Notes: generated by a model from the letters alone, not told the origin. 64,000 bases of DNA from Branchinecta lynchi (GCA_023053575.1 JAKZAP010000009.1:15233869-15297868), one strand, 5' to 3'; shown: positions 22,801 through 33,778, numbered from the stretch's first letter. Program-made: numbers and translations.

Positions 22801-25800
22801 ATACGCGGTAATACACCTTATTACACCTATTAGGACAATGCTTAAGAAGCTTACTAGTGTTTCGGGGAGGTAGTCGTCACTGATATCTCCTCGCATTCTC
22901 AGATATTTGATGAGTTCCTTTGCGTGGTCCCTCTCTTCTGAGGCACTGTCCTTGAAGAACTTGGCAAGACCCGGGCGGTTGATTTTATCCTGAGCGAAGA
23001 ATCCACCCTGGAAGATGTAAAAGCCTAAGTAGCCGCACCTTTGACCCTTGTGAATTGCAAAGGGGCTGTTTTTTTTTGCAGAAAATACAACCTGCAAAAC
23101 TGAGAAATCGAGATTGGTAGGTACGCAGCCATACACCAAAGAGTTCTGAAGAACATGTTCCTTCAAGCAAGAGATGGTAGCGGGGAGACGACTAGGTTTT
23201 CCCATCTGGACTCCAGAGCAAATTAACTCTAGAGACCACGAAGACCTATCCTTCCCATGCATCGAAAACGGGCCTCCGTCGCTTTGTTCGCCTGCAGTGG
23301 CGGACGTAGATTCTAGCCAGCACTCGGTAACAATTGGTCAGAGCAAAATAGTTCTGCTCTGCCATCGGTTGAATTTCGGTAGGGATGTTCGTATCCGCTA
23401 GTGGAGCTAGTGTTGCTGCGATTTGACTGTGTGTCACTTTTTCAAAGTTCGCGCAATACTCTTGCTCTGCTGGACTCCAACCAAGAACTGACAATCGTGG
23501 CGTATTAGGCTATGGTGAGGAGAGGCCACCACGTTTCCAGTCCGAGTTTTCTGCACGTTCATAATAAAGTTGAACAACCTTAACGGACCTGTCTTACCTA
23601 TAATCCGGGTCTTGTTAATATGAACAAGTCTGTGATTTTAACAGTTTCTTTCCTTCAAGGTACCCTATCTTTCAACCCACCACTCCCAGATGCGTGTCAG
23701 GTTAACGAACTGAAGCTGCTGGGAGTATACATAACCTCGGATCTGAGGTGGCAAAGGCAGGTTGAGAGTATGCTCAAAAAAGCTAACGCGGCTATAAGCT
23801 ACCTTAAACTTTTGTCCCGTTACGGTGTTCCATCTCCCCATTTACTACGCGTTTACATTTCTTTTATCCGTTCTAACCTAGAATATGGATGTCCGGTTTG
23901 GCATTTTGGTCTCACCCAGGAACAGTCGGATTTGCTTGAGAGGATACAGTATAGAGCGTTGCTCGTTACATCTAAAGCTCCAAAAGTCCCATACATTCAG
24001 CTCCTAAAGCAATTTAAGTTGGATACCCTTTCATGCCGCCGACTTCAACTTTGTATGAAGTTCGGTACATCTACAGTCCAAAACCCATTTCACCGTGATA
24101 TACTCCCCCCTGATTTTCTCCCCTCCCGAATTTGTCTTCCTCGTCAAGCTTCCGACCCTGTGCCTCGTTTAGAGCCGGTGGTAGCTTTGCGAACAAGGTA
24201 TGCTCAGAGTTTCGTCCCCTAGTTTGTTCGTTTATATAACTCGGAGCGCTTTTGAATGTTAATTTTTAGGTTATTTGTATTTTATTAATCGTAGTCTAGC
24301 ATGTTATTGACCATATTTATCATAAGACGTCGGTATAAATGTCGCAAAATTGTATATATTTGCAGATTGTTGTTATGATTTTATGTTTAGACGTAAAAAC
24401 AACCCATCGGCTTGTCCGTTATCTGTTTTTTAGATTATATTGAATTGAATTGAATAATGCAACCTACTTCCATAATCACTCCATACATTTCTAAACCCAG
24501 AGACCCCAATTCACGGTATATTCTAACCCCTCTAACAAAACCACGCTGATTTTCTCACTTGCCCTGTTCTGCTATCTTCGTTGTGTATCACGCTGTCGAA
24601 GGTTGTCTGCGAGAAGTTTTACGATCAGAAAAGCCGGCTATGTAAATTGTTTCCCTATTTTCGCTACAAGTCAACGAATCTTGGAAAAGGCTTAACACGG
24701 CCGAAACCGTGGGTTATTTGTTGAAAGCACAGCATTGTTGTATTCAAATATTTTAAAATACTGTAAGTTGAAGAGTAAATAGTGCGAGGGGTCCTTTAAA
24801 GGATTTCATGATGGGGACTAAAGTTCTAGCAGGAATCCCAGTTCGTATCGGGATCGACTAAAAAGAGGCACGGCAAGGCTGGACAGAGTGTAGGAGGCAT
24901 GAGTACTGAAAAGAGCCACGAAAACTAAAAATGTCATTTTAAACGTGCCTTATTTTAGGCTGTGGAGTTATGAACTCTCACTTACTTGTCTACTTACTTC
25001 CTAATATATTTTATTACTCGTGCCTCCTGTGCTATGCCGACGCCGTGCCTCTTTTTATTCGATCCCGTTCGTAACCGCCTGACCTCGATCTTTTCTGCGA
25101 ATCATTATGAAGCAGAACATACGTGTATCCCTTCTTGGAACGCAGACGCCCCTCATAAAATTCCTCTCAGATTAGTTCTTTTTTGGCCGCTAGGTGCGCT
25201 ATCGTAAGGAAACAATGACACATTACTTCTTGGTGTACGTTTATCCAGGTTTGTTTTGCTATTTTCAATTCCTCTTAAGCCTAACTATGTTAACTGTTTA
25301 AAATGCCTTTTCCCCTCTTTTTGCTATACCCAACTCTGTTCTGTCAAGCGTCATCAACTTTGTCATTTCTGGTTTCCGACTTCAGTGCTGAGTGCTGGCT
25401 GACTTTTCAACGACTCGAAGCGAAAGCCCAATTGCTTATTCACCGGTCAGATAACTTATCCCCAGATCTCACGTGTGATTGTTATCGCTCCTGTAGCGCG
25501 TCTGGCGGCAATTCGTCATCGGATTTTACGAAGGACGTATGCAATGTCCAGTATATTAAACATACGGTCCCTGATGGGATCGATTAAAAAAAGGCAAGGC
25601 ACGTCCCAGGAGGCACGAGTAACAAAAAGAGATTAGCAAGTGGTACATATAGACAAGTAAGTAAGAGTTCGTAACTCCATAGCCTATAAGAAGGCACGCT
25701 AGAACATTGTTCCTGGACCTCACTATGAAGCCGGAAAGGGCTTTTTTAGTTTTCGAGCCTCTTTTTCGTAATAGTCCCGTGCCTCTTTTTAGTCGATCCC

Positions 25801-28211
25801 GCCCATGGTACAAGATCTATCGGGTCCGGCACCCTTTCACATAAATCGCGTATTTCTGGACGGCGCATTGGCTGCATATTGTACTTCGTATAAATGGGCG
25901 GCCAACATCTTATGGGCAGACAGACGCGCCCTAAAAGATTGGTGATCCTAATCGAATCAAAAATGCGCAGTTCAGTTCCAAGTTCAGTTCAGTTCCCTTA
26001 TCTGGCGTTCAATGTCTTGTTAAAGAGAAGCTTATTTAGAGTGTGTTCCACCCTTCTAACAATAGTAACTATTAGTTACTAATTCCGTTCCAGCCTTACG
26101 TTACTACGCTGACCGTTCCAACCTTCTCCGAAAAGTAACTATTTGCTTACCATGCTCGGGAGCGTAGTAAGCGTGGTAACGACGGATCTCTGTAACGTGT
26201 TTGGCTGGATTACCCCGTGAAGAGATATTTTACCTGGAAATTTAAAATGCGTTCCAGCCTTGACGGCAAGAAGCCAAAGTTCGTCACGTCATGCGTATTA
26301 ACTACGGTAAGTCGGGTGGGACACGCTCTTAATGGGGAAAGACGAACCTTACCTTGGAACTATACTACCTCTATTTCCCAACGACACGGGCTCAGAGCAA
26401 AATAACACTACGGAGTACTTGCCAAATTTGACACACACTCGAATAGCTTCAACACTAGCACCTCTAGCGATAGAGAACATCCCTACTGAAACTCATTCAG
26501 TCGCTCACCAGCGCTGGCTCTGATGACTTCATATTCTGATCATTGCAAAAAAATGATACAACCTCCATTGTTACTTTGGTGTGTGCAGACCGCAGCTTTG
26601 CTTTACTAAAAATTTATAAACCCGCAAGTTTGTCTCTCTTTAAATGCCGCAAGCGTAGTGGGCGGCGCTACGAGTATGGTCCATTTGCAAAGCATGGAGA
26701 GCATAGGTCTTGGCGCTACTCTCTAGTGTTATTTTGTCTCTGCAAGGGCTCATGACACTGACCGAAGACTGGAGGTACGTTGATTTAATTTGATTAATTT
26801 AATCAAAGGGAATTAGGGCTGAAATAAAATTGATTGATTGAAAGAAAATGCGAATCTCACCATGGACAGGTACGTGATGGAGGCACCTAGTTCAACCTGG
26901 ACATGATTACGAAGGGCAGCAATGCATTCATTATTGTAGCCATGCTCCCTGGAGCAAGCCAGGTTCTTTTTATTATCTGGAAAAAAAAAACAAGAGGTTT
27001 CATTGAGCATAGTAAGTAAGTAATTTATTTGTAACCCGCCATTTTGAAAAAGCTGAGTAAATGAAAGAAAATAAATACAACACTTAAACACACAGAAAAA
27101 GACGCTTAATTTTCAATCTTCGGACAGGAAGCAGTGGATAACGTCGTGCGCTGGTTGGGCCCTGTTGTCCATGATTTTAAGCTAACCGCTAATGTTCTTT
27201 TGAAGGAAGCCGGAGCTAAACCCAGAAAGCAGAGATTTCAGTTATTTGAACGACTTGTCATCTACATTACTGACTCACCTTACGTCCCTGACATTTACAT
27301 TTATTCTCGTTTGCAAGAGGCTGAGCTCCCTACTTTTGTATCCCAGTGCCACTGGAGTTGCTTCGAAGTCTAATAAAACTGTACAAACTTTGACACAACA
27401 TTATTTTTAGCCCTACTACAGTAACAGTCCACAACTACCCGACATGTATTATGTCACTTTCATTCACCCAAAGGGGTTATTCAGATTTTGTATTTCCCTT
27501 GTTTCAAAGAAACAACGTCCGTTTGAACATTGGAATATGCGGAATATATATGTCTCTGACCGTCGAGCTTTGTGAGCTAGCAAGTTCGAAGTTTGCCAGG
27601 AACGTTGATGAAACGGCGACCAGGCAAGGATCGCCGGAGTCGTAATTGAGCAAACGGTAAACTTCGATAGCAACCAGCAACCGGCGAAGCCAACGGCGAA
27701 CGAAACTTCGATCCAAAACGCAACTCTTTTAAGCCGTTGCAAATACGGGGGAAATGACCACCTCCAGTATACTGGATATGGTACGAGAGAGCGGAATAAG
27801 ATAAGGAAATGAAATATCGATCACATGTCTGTGAATCGCGGGCAAAAACTGTTTAATGTTTGCTGGTATCTGGAATTTATTAACGAACTTTTCTGCTCAA
27901 TAAATCTGAATGATTAGTGGGAGGGATCTAAGGGTCAAAGTACATCGTGAATATGGATGCCTGTTAGTGGTCGGTTGAACTGGGAACTCACAAATATCTG
28001 GTTCATCTCTTAAAGGAACTAAACTTTTATTTTCGCGCTCCAGAAGATGCAGAAGTAACAAGTTAAAGCAAAACATACCCGAATTCGGGATCCCACTGAA
28101 AATGTTATTCTTGTTTCACTTACGCTCGGATCTATCACACTTTTCCTCTCCTGTCAGCTGGCGGGCTGAAGCAACTGTCGCAACCAAAAGAACAGCAACG
28201 AAATATTTCAT
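16813..28211 (-). CDS. Fer1HCH: Secreted ferritin heavy chain (ferroxidase subunit), complete
   Basis: Five coding exons: 28124-28211, 26861-26976, 22855-23007, 19385-19564 and 16813-16992, all GT-AG. They sum to 717 nt (238 aa plus stop). Residues 1-16 (MKYFVAVLLVATVASA) are a signal peptide, so the protein enters the secretory pathway as insect ferritins do. Ferroxidase ligands are all present: E58 and Y65 (VELGASITY), E93 and H96 (SEERDH), E149 (KME) and Q192 (LKEQ), matching E27, Y34, E62, H65, E107 and Q141 of vertebrate H ferritin. N-terminal cysteines C25, C37 and C47 are typical of secreted chains. It oxidises Fe(II) in a heteropolymer with the light chain encoded divergently at 35.8 kb. 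An IRE precedes the start codon by 59 bases. Introns are stuffed with TIR elements. Confidence 0.95.
17000..17784. other. Heavy-chain intron 4, no recognisable feature
   Basis: An isolated TTTTTACAGTG near 17323 resembles the end of the CACTGTAAAAA family. Nothing else is recognised. Confidence 0.45.
17823..18098. mobile_element. AGCCTCGTTTTTG-family TIR element (nested)
   Basis: Ends AGCCTCGTTTTTGTTGCATG and CAACAAAAACGAGGCT. It is flanked by ATG on both sides, while the interrupted host family reads continuously across that point elsewhere. The interior is rich in GCAGCGCTGC words and CTGCAG sites. Other copies: 20018-20294 (reverse) and 48191-48454. Confidence 0.75.
18303..18607. mobile_element. 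GAGCGTGTTCCA-family TIR element (nested)
   Basis: A 305-bp element inserted in the right end of the MULE-like element with TTA duplicated (18300-18302 and 18608-18610). Removing one TTA restores CTTTTTAGTCGATC, the normal end of the host family. The interior has TAGTTACTACGCATGACGTC, several TAGTAACTA palindromes and GGAACACGCTC at the right end. Confidence 0.85.
20018..20294. mobile_element. AGCCTCGTTTTTG-family TIR element, reverse copy
   Basis: Inverse of the 17.8 kb copy with the same ends; interior words GCAGCACTTCTTTGCTTTTG and ACGGACTTGGTCGG are conserved. The flanking triplets CTT and CTG differ at one base. Confidence 0.75.
20622..20944. mobile_element. GAGCGTGTTCCA-family TIR element
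   Basis: Ends GAGCGTGCTCCACCC and GGGTGGAACACGCTC, with the shared ATGACGTCA and TAGTTACTA palindromes inside. The flanks no longer show a clear duplication. It lies in heavy-chain intron 3. Confidence 0.85.
21128..21330. repeat. Fragment of GGGATCCC-ended element
   Basis: TTTTTGGGATCCCATAACGT, GTCTGTCTGTCCGTCTGTTA, ATAACTCTCGAAGGGAATGA and TTCGTAGATGGGCTC match, in reverse, the right part of the copies at 35971-36927 and 51159-52186. A run of about 18 G is inserted after AAGTG. Confidence 0.65.
21862..22217. repeat. TIR element CATTTACACGG
   Basis: Left end CATTTACACGGCGGGTATTT is mirrored at the right by ACCCTCCGTGTAAATG. The interior carries several GGTATTTTTC and AAAATACCCGG words. Single copy in the window. 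Confidence 0.55.
22289..22841. repeat. TIR element GCATTGTCCTAATAGG next to heavy-chain exon 3
   Basis: Left end GCATTGTCCTAATAGGTGTA is exactly mirrored at the right by TACACCTATTAGGACAATGC, within 28-base inverted repeats. The right end is 13 bases from the heavy-chain exon 3 boundary at 22855, so the donor site keeps only a few native intron bases. Confidence 0.7.
23580..24800. mobile_element. TTAAAGGACC-family element split by a non-LTR insertion
   Basis: The left end (TTAACGGACCTGTCTTACCT, 23580-23604) and the rest (TAATGCAACCTACTTCCATA onward to GGGGTCCTTTAAAGG at 24800) belong to one element. The 23605-24454 stretch is the retrotransposon described separately. Confidence 0.75.
23605..24222 (+). 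pseudogene. 5'-truncated non-LTR retrotransposon, reverse-transcriptase C-terminus
   Basis: The open frame starts flush with the target (PGLVNMNKSVILTVSF) and runs 206 codons. It shows the order expected for the end of a Jockey/CR1-like reverse transcriptase: NELKLLGVYITSDLRWQRQV, LRVYISFIRSNLEYGCPVWH, the LERIQYRALLV block, LDTLSCRRLQLC and a TRYAQSFVP end with a stop. Active-site FADD and the N-terminal endonuclease are missing. About 230 bases of 3' UTR end in repeated TTGAA. It reads without stops, so the insertion is probably recent. Confidence 0.85.
24850..25066. mobile_element. MULE-like TIR element, clean copy
   Basis: A 217-bp element with ends GGGATCGACTAAAAAGAGGC and GCCTCTTTTTATTCGATCCC and near-perfect 9-bp flanking repeats. 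No coding capacity. Confidence 0.8.
25576..25800. mobile_element. MULE-like TIR element, reverse copy
   Basis: Ends GGGATCGATTAAAAAAAGGC and CCTCTTTTTAGTCGATCCC; the interior is the inverse of the 24.85 kb copy. No flanking duplication is visible. Confidence 0.75.
26039..26328. mobile_element. GAGCGTGTTCCA-family TIR element
   Basis: Ends GAGTGTGTTCCACCC and GGTGGGACACGCTC; flanked by TTA at 26036-26038 and 26329-26331. Inverse orientation relative to the 18.3 kb copy. Confidence 0.85.
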
Positions 28212-28270
28212 GATGCGTTTAGTAGTATTCTATCACTCTTTCAAAAAGTTACTAAATCGGTGAACTTTCC

Positions 28271-28303
28271 AAGACGTCCAATACACTGACTGGGACTGGT
28301 CTT
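28271..28303 (-). promoter_or_regulatory. Iron-responsive element of ferritin heavy chain
   Basis: On the minus strand the loop CAGTGT (28288-28283) is closed by five pairs, CCAGT with ATTGG. The unpaired C (28294) comes next, then GT with AC, a two-base bulge and AAGAC with GTCTT. This is the canonical architecture bound by iron regulatory protein 1, including the C bulge five pairs below the loop. It lies 59 bases before the ATG and probably near the cap, where binding blocks translation under low iron. Confidence 0.9.
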
Positions 28304-28350
28304 GTCGAGTTCCAAAAGTTGACTTAGTGAAAAGGAGGAGTGACTCCCCC

Positions 28351-28357
28351 TTTATCT
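28351..28357 (-). promoter_or_regulatory. Possible TATA-like box of heavy-chain gene
   Basis: AGATAAA on the minus strand lies roughly 30 bases before CACTAAGTCAAC, a plausible start region. That would put the IRE within about 20 bases of the cap. Inferred from spacing only. Confidence 0.3.
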
Positions 28358-28939
28358 GGGAGATAATGGAAGGACAAGATAAGGGTCTGAAAGGGGGTAT
28401 TGTTCTACGGAACTTTGTTGCAGATGCAGGAAAGCTGACCTCGACAAAATCATCAGAGAATTAGACCTTGAACTCCATCCGACCTTTGTCTTAAACGGCA
28501 TTTTCAATGATCGGGCGCCTAGAATTGTATAAGGATATTTGGTATTATTTCATAAGGTATTTGAAAAAAAAATGAAGGAACCTTTTTATTTACCCACTTC
28601 TATAGAATAGAAATACTGGAGAAAATAGAGAAAAGAAAGAACACAACTCAAATTAGAATACTAATTTACACTTAAAACAAATTACACTTCGAACAAACGG
28701 ATAAGACCCTGATGAGGAGAAAACGCTGCAGCAGACAGCTTTCTATGCAGCTCGTCAAATTGAACAGTTATATTTGTTTTGTTCGGTTTTTATACGCAAT
28801 TGGTAGGGGAGGAATTTACCGTAGGCTATCGGAAATGTTTCGTGGTCTCCTCATTCTAACTGACATTATTCAAGTCACTTGTTCGACCTCCGATGAATGT
28901 GGCCACACTACAGTGGGGCCTTAGAATTTATCGAATTTT

Positions 28940-29075
28940 TACGAGAGAATTCAAAGAACAGCTACGAAGTACCTACCGATCTGCACGATCTATTTTACCT
29001 TGAGAGACTAGCCAAGTTGTGGCTTCCGTCCATCCCGTATAGATTTCTTAGACGAGAATTGATGAGTAATTAAGA
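28940..29075 (+). pseudogene. Reverse-transcriptase fragment
   Basis: Two frames together give ERIQRTATKYLP and then DLHDLFYLERLAKLWLPSIP followed by YRFLRREL. This matches the 'iQR.AtK..p.L....Y..RL..L.LP.l..RR.RgdLi' tail of CR1/RTE-type reverse transcriptases. A one-base frameshift and a stop mark it as dead. TAATAATAAATAAATAAA follows. Confidence 0.6.
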
Positions 29076-29489
29076 CTGATCAACCGAAGTTACGATAACT
29101 TTGAAGTAAGTAGTGGCGACAAGCTAAAAGCTTAACGCTAAATGTAATAATAAATAAATAAAACAAAATCCCGATTTAATGGTCACCATAGGGGGCACGC
29201 GTTCAGGCATGCCAAATCACGGTTCCACAAGGACGTGTGTAACTGGAGTTTGGCAAACATAACTGTCAGTCCTTAAAGGACCAGTGTCAACTTCGTACCC
29301 TCTCACTCCCATCGTTTTAATTTTTAATTACCTATCTTTTGGTAACGAAATACCGTCGAGGCGTATTCTCAATCCTTCCGCCCCAACATCAACCAGCGCG
29401 GGTAAGGCCAATCCGGTTCGTTGCAGAGCCTGCACCGATACTTTACCTATGACTGCTTCACATGCTCGATAGGCTAAATGGCTAGACCC

Positions 29490-29742
29490 TAGACGGACCG
29501 TCTATTCCCACTCCCCTCCCGTCTTCCGTGCGTAGGTCCGAAAGGTGCACTGGCAATCTGTTTTCTCCATATCCTGCTAATTCTTCTGCCCAATTTTTAC
29601 ATAGTTTCATCCCATCATTTATTTCTGGTCATATCTTTTAAGTGTATTTGTTAATTTGTTTTGTGTTTGTGTATTTCGTAAATATTTTATTCCTCTCCTA
29701 GCTTTAAGCTATTTTGAAAATAAACTTGATTGATTGACTAAT
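29490..29742 (+). repeat. Non-LTR 3' UTR-like repeat, copy B
   Basis: Matches 6612-6895 (reverse) and 50815-51115. It ends AAATAAACTTGATTGATTGA. Confidence 0.6.
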
Positions 29743-29936
29743 TTGAGCTTAGTTTTGTTTTTTACGTTGTTGAAACCGGGTTGATTTTTTATTCTGCAAA
29801 ATACTTATTATGTGTATATATTGCAGTTCATGTGTGTTACTTTTCACTCGTCGACTGACTTACTAATTTTCGGCTCTGTCCGTCACATATTTTTCGAGTA
29901 AAGTTTCCACAAGTTCGTCTTCCAGCTTGAGCGGCT

Positions 29937-29997
29937 TGAGCCTGAAGAGGACCCTTGTCAAGAAGGGCCGAAATATAGCTCTAATAAAATGTAGCTG
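29937..29997 (+). ncRNA. Hammerhead motif in Penelope-like fragment
   Basis: Core CTGAAGA and GAAA with helix II arms GGACCC and GGGCC. Helix III is the longest of the set: ATAT with ATGT via one G-U pair. Helix I is AGC with GCT. Variable core base 7 is A here and C elsewhere. Confidence 0.5.
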
Positions 29998-30339
29998 ACT
30001 TATCAATTTTGCACCGTTAAATATGATTCCTCCAACCTAGTTGGTATGATAAGGCTATCCTTAGCTTTTCAGGGTCAAAATACCAAAGATGCCACTGTAC
30101 TAATTATTGCGAACATATATTATTCTTTTCTTTACTTTATCATTTGTATCCGTTTCGTAAAGACCGAATTCTTAGTTATAGTGATAGACCAAAGAGACTA
30201 ATTTTCTTACACTCAGAGTTCTAGGGATCAAATAAAAGGTGCACTATTTTACACAAGTTTCAAACCTCTTTTCAGCCGCTTCTAGCGGAGCTTCATTCGT
30301 TAATTATTAATGTATTTTTATTTTTTTAAACCTGCGCGT

Positions 30340-30730
30340 ACGGTGATCTCACTTTGTGAGACTTTGCTCCCACCGTCCTACCGCCTGTTAATCAACTGTC
30401 AGGCTCCGCTCGCGACTCCTCAAACGACGGCATATTATCTTATATGAGCTGCATTCTTTGTCACGGGAGTTCTCACCGGTGGTCTCCGGTTTTTCTTATA
30501 AGCCGTTTTTGCATCCACCGGTGACTTCTCACCAGTCAATTAACCCGTTTTTGAACTAACCAGTGTCCGGTTTTATCTCACCAGTGCGGACTAACCAGAA
30601 CCTGCTCGTGAGCCCGGCTTCAGCGAGGAGTTAGCCGGTTTTCATCAACTCACCGGTGAACCAAAAGAACGCGTTTTAAGGGAAGAACCGGACACTGGTG
30701 ACTAAACACCAGTGACAGCCCGGAGTGCAA
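30340..30730. repeat. GC-rich repeat followed by ACCGGTGA-rich inverted block
   Basis: 30340-30465 matches the insertion near 5000-5215 in reverse. 30470-30730 carries at least eight ACCGG or ACCAGTG words in both orientations (CACCGGTGAC, CACCAGTGAC), suggesting a decayed element built from short inverted subrepeats. Confidence 0.5.
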
Positions 30731-30834
30731 CGAACGCAGCTATGATCTAGTTGGTGTTATCAAGCTATCCTTAACTTTTCAGGTTCAAAATACCATAGAT
30801 GCCACCCTACTAATTACTGCGTAGCTGTAATCGA

Positions 30835-30965
30835 TTACAGGTTTGTTTCCTTCCCCGAAGTTGAACCAGAAGATTGACAGCCTGACGAGGACCCTTGCCA
30901 AGAAGGGCCGAAATATCAATGATGAAAAATCATAGCTGACGTATCCGTTGTAAACATTGTTTGAT
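30835..30965 (+). mobile_element. Solitary Penelope-like terminal segment
   Basis: CAGGTTTGTTTCCTTCCCCG to AAACATTGTTTGATTAAAC, one arm of the pair seen at 41.6 kb and almost identical to it. The hammerhead core lies at 30878-30938. Confidence 0.6.
30878..30938 (+). ncRNA. Hammerhead-ribozyme motif
   Basis: CAGC, CTGACGA, GGACCC-loop-GGGCC, GAAA, helix III AT with AT, cleavage base A, GCTG. All invariant bases are present. Confidence 0.6.
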
Positions 30966-31142
30966 TAAACATCCTTTTTGGCCGAGGCCAGAGTTCTACG
31001 GAGCTTTACAAAGTGTAATGTCATATTCATCATAAAAACCGCACAGACCCTTACCACTTTTTAGCAATAAGATGAAAAAAAAAGAGCTACGAGCTCATAT
31101 GGCACTTGTTACGAGTAGGCACAGCTCGGTTTTGTCAATGAT

Positions 31143-33650
31143 ATATCTAGATGTATCTAGTGTTTGCTAGGTGTCTTCCCACCAAGTTTCATCTCGATCC
31201 CTCCACTCATAGCGTTTCCCAAGATTTCCGGTTGCCCCCTCCAGCTCCCCCCAAAAGTCACCGGATCCGGTCCGGATTTTAAGTGGGTCGTCTGAGGCAT
31301 GAGGTCGTTTCAAATATCAAGGTTCATCGAGATCCGGTCACCCGTCCAAAAGTTAAAAATACCTCAAGATTCCGGATTCCCCCTCCCTCCACTCCCCCGA
31401 CAGTGCCCGAATCGGCTCGGTCATGTCAATTATGTATATAGTGTTTGCTAGGTGTCTTCCCACCAAGTTTCATCTCGATCCCTCCACTCATAGCGTTTCC
31501 CAAGATTTCCGGTTGCCCCCTCCAGCTCCCCCCAAAAGTCACCGGATCCGGTCCGGATTTTAAGTGGGTCGTCTGAGGCATGAGGCCTTTCCAAATATCA
31601 AGTTCCATCGAGATCCGATCACCCGTTCAAAAGTTATAAATACCTCAAGATTCCGGATTCCCCCTCCCTCCACTCCCCCCACAGTGCCCGAATTGGCTCG
31701 GTTATGTCAATGATGTATCTAGTGTTTGCTAGGTGTCTTCCCACCAAGTTTCATCTCGATCCCTCCACTCACAGCGTTTCCCAAGATTTCCGGTTGCCCC
31801 CTCCAGCTCCCCCCAAAAGTCACCGGATCCGGTCCGGATTTTAAGTGGGTCGTCTGAGGCATGAGGTCGTTTCAAATATCAAGGTTCATCGAGATCCGGT
31901 CACCCGTTCAAAAGTTAAAAATACCTCAAGATTCCGGATTCCCCCTCCCTCCACTCCCCCACAGTGCCCGAATTGGCTCGGTTATGTCAATGATGTATCT
32001 AGTGTTTGCTAGGTGTCTTCCCACCAAGTTTCATCTCGATCCCTCCACTCATAGCGTTTCCCAAGATTTCCGGTTGCCCCCTCCAGCTCCCCCCAAAAGT
32101 CACCGGATCCGGTCCGGATTTTAAGTGGGTCGTCTGAGGCATGAGGCCTTTCCAAATATCAAGTTCCATCAAGATCCGATCACCCGTTCAAAAGTTATAA
32201 ATACCTCAAGATTTCGGATTCCCCCTCCCTCCACTCCCCCCACAGTGCCCGAATTGGCTCGGTTATGTCAATGATGTATCTAGTGTTTGCTAGGTGTCTT
32301 CCCACCAAGTTTCATCTCGATCCCTCCACTCACAGCGTTTCCCAAGATTTCCGGTTGCCCCCTCCAGCTCCCCCCAAAAGTCACCGGATCCGGTCCGGAT
32401 TTTAAGTGGGTCGTCTGAGGCATGAGCTCGTTTCAAATATCAAGGTTCATCGAGATCCGGTCACCCGTTCAAAAGTTAAAAATACCTCAAGATTCCGGAT
32501 TCCCCCTCCCTCCACTCCCCCGACAGTGCCCGAATCGGCTCGGTCATGTCAATTATGTATCTAGTGTTTGCTAGGTGTCTTCCCACCAAGTTCCATCTCG
32601 ATCCCTCCACTCATAGCGTTTCCCAAGATTTCCGGTTGCCCCCTCCAGCTCCCCCCAAAAGTCACCGGATCCGGTCCGGACTTTAAGTGGGTCGTCTGAG
32701 GCATGAGGTCGTTTCAAATATCAAGGTTCATCGAGATCCGGTTACCCGTTCAAAAGTTAAAAATACCTCAAGATTCCGGATTCCCCCTCCCTCCACTCCC
32801 CCGACAGTGCCCGAATCGGCTCGGTCATGTCAATTATGTATCTAGTGTTTGCTAGGTGTCTTCCCACCAAGTTTCATCTCGATCCCTCCACTCATAGCTT
32901 TTCCCAAGATTTCCGGTTGCCCCCTCCAGCTCCCCCCAAAAGTCACCGGATCCGGTCCAGATTTTAAGTGGGTCGTCTGAGGCATGAGGCCTTTCCAAAT
33001 ATCAAGTTCCATCGAGATCCGATCACCCGTTCAAAAGTTATAAATACCTCAAGATTCCGGATTCCCCCTCCCTCCACTCCCCCCACAGTGCCCGAATTGG
33101 CTCGGTTATGTCAATGATGTATCTAGTGTTTGCTAGGTGTCTTCCCACCAAGTTTCGTCTCGATCCCTCCACTCACAGCGTTTCCCAAGATTTCCGGTTG
33201 CCCCCTCCAGCTCCCCCCAAAAGTCACCGGATCCGGTCAGGATTTTAAGTGGGTCGTCTGAGGCATGAGCTCGTTTCAAATATCAAGGTTCATCGAGATC
33301 CGGTCACCCGTTCAAAAGTTAAAAATACCTCAAGATTCCCGATTCCCCCTCCCTCCACTCCCCCGACAGTGCCCGAATCGGCTCGGTCATGTCAATTATG
33401 TATCTAGTGTTTGCTAGGTGTCTTCCCACCAAGTTTCATCTCGACCCTCCACTCATAGCGTTTCCCAAGATTTCCGGTTGCCTCCTCCAGCTCCCCCCAA
33501 AAGTCACCGGATCCGGTCCAGATTTTAAGTGGGTCGTCTGAGGCATGAGGTCGTTCCAAATATCAAGTTTCATCGAGATCCGGTCACCCGTTCAAAAGTT
33601 AAAAATACCTCAAGATTCCGGATTCCCCCTCCCTCCACTCCCCCCACGGT
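31143..33650. repeat. 281-bp tandem array, nine units
   Basis: TGTTTGCTAGGTGTCTTCCC recurs at 31161, 31442, 31723, 32003, 32284, 32565, 32846, 33127 and 33408, a period of 280-281 bases, with very high identity. Units come in two types by the words after GGCATGAG (GTCGTTTC or CTCGTTTC versus GCCTTTCC): A B A B A A B A A. Each unit has runs such as CCCCCTCCCTCCACTCCCCC and the palindrome-like GGATCCGGTCCGGA. Short frames inside are by-products of repetition. Confidence 0.9.
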
Positions 33651-33778
33651 GCTCGGATCGGGGAAGTGAATATTTCCAACTTAATCATTTGGGGTCCCTG
33701 ATATGCCTGCCAAGTTTTATCGTCCTAGCTTATGTGGAAGTGCCCGAACTAGCTTGGCCGAAGGGCAAGTGCCATAAC

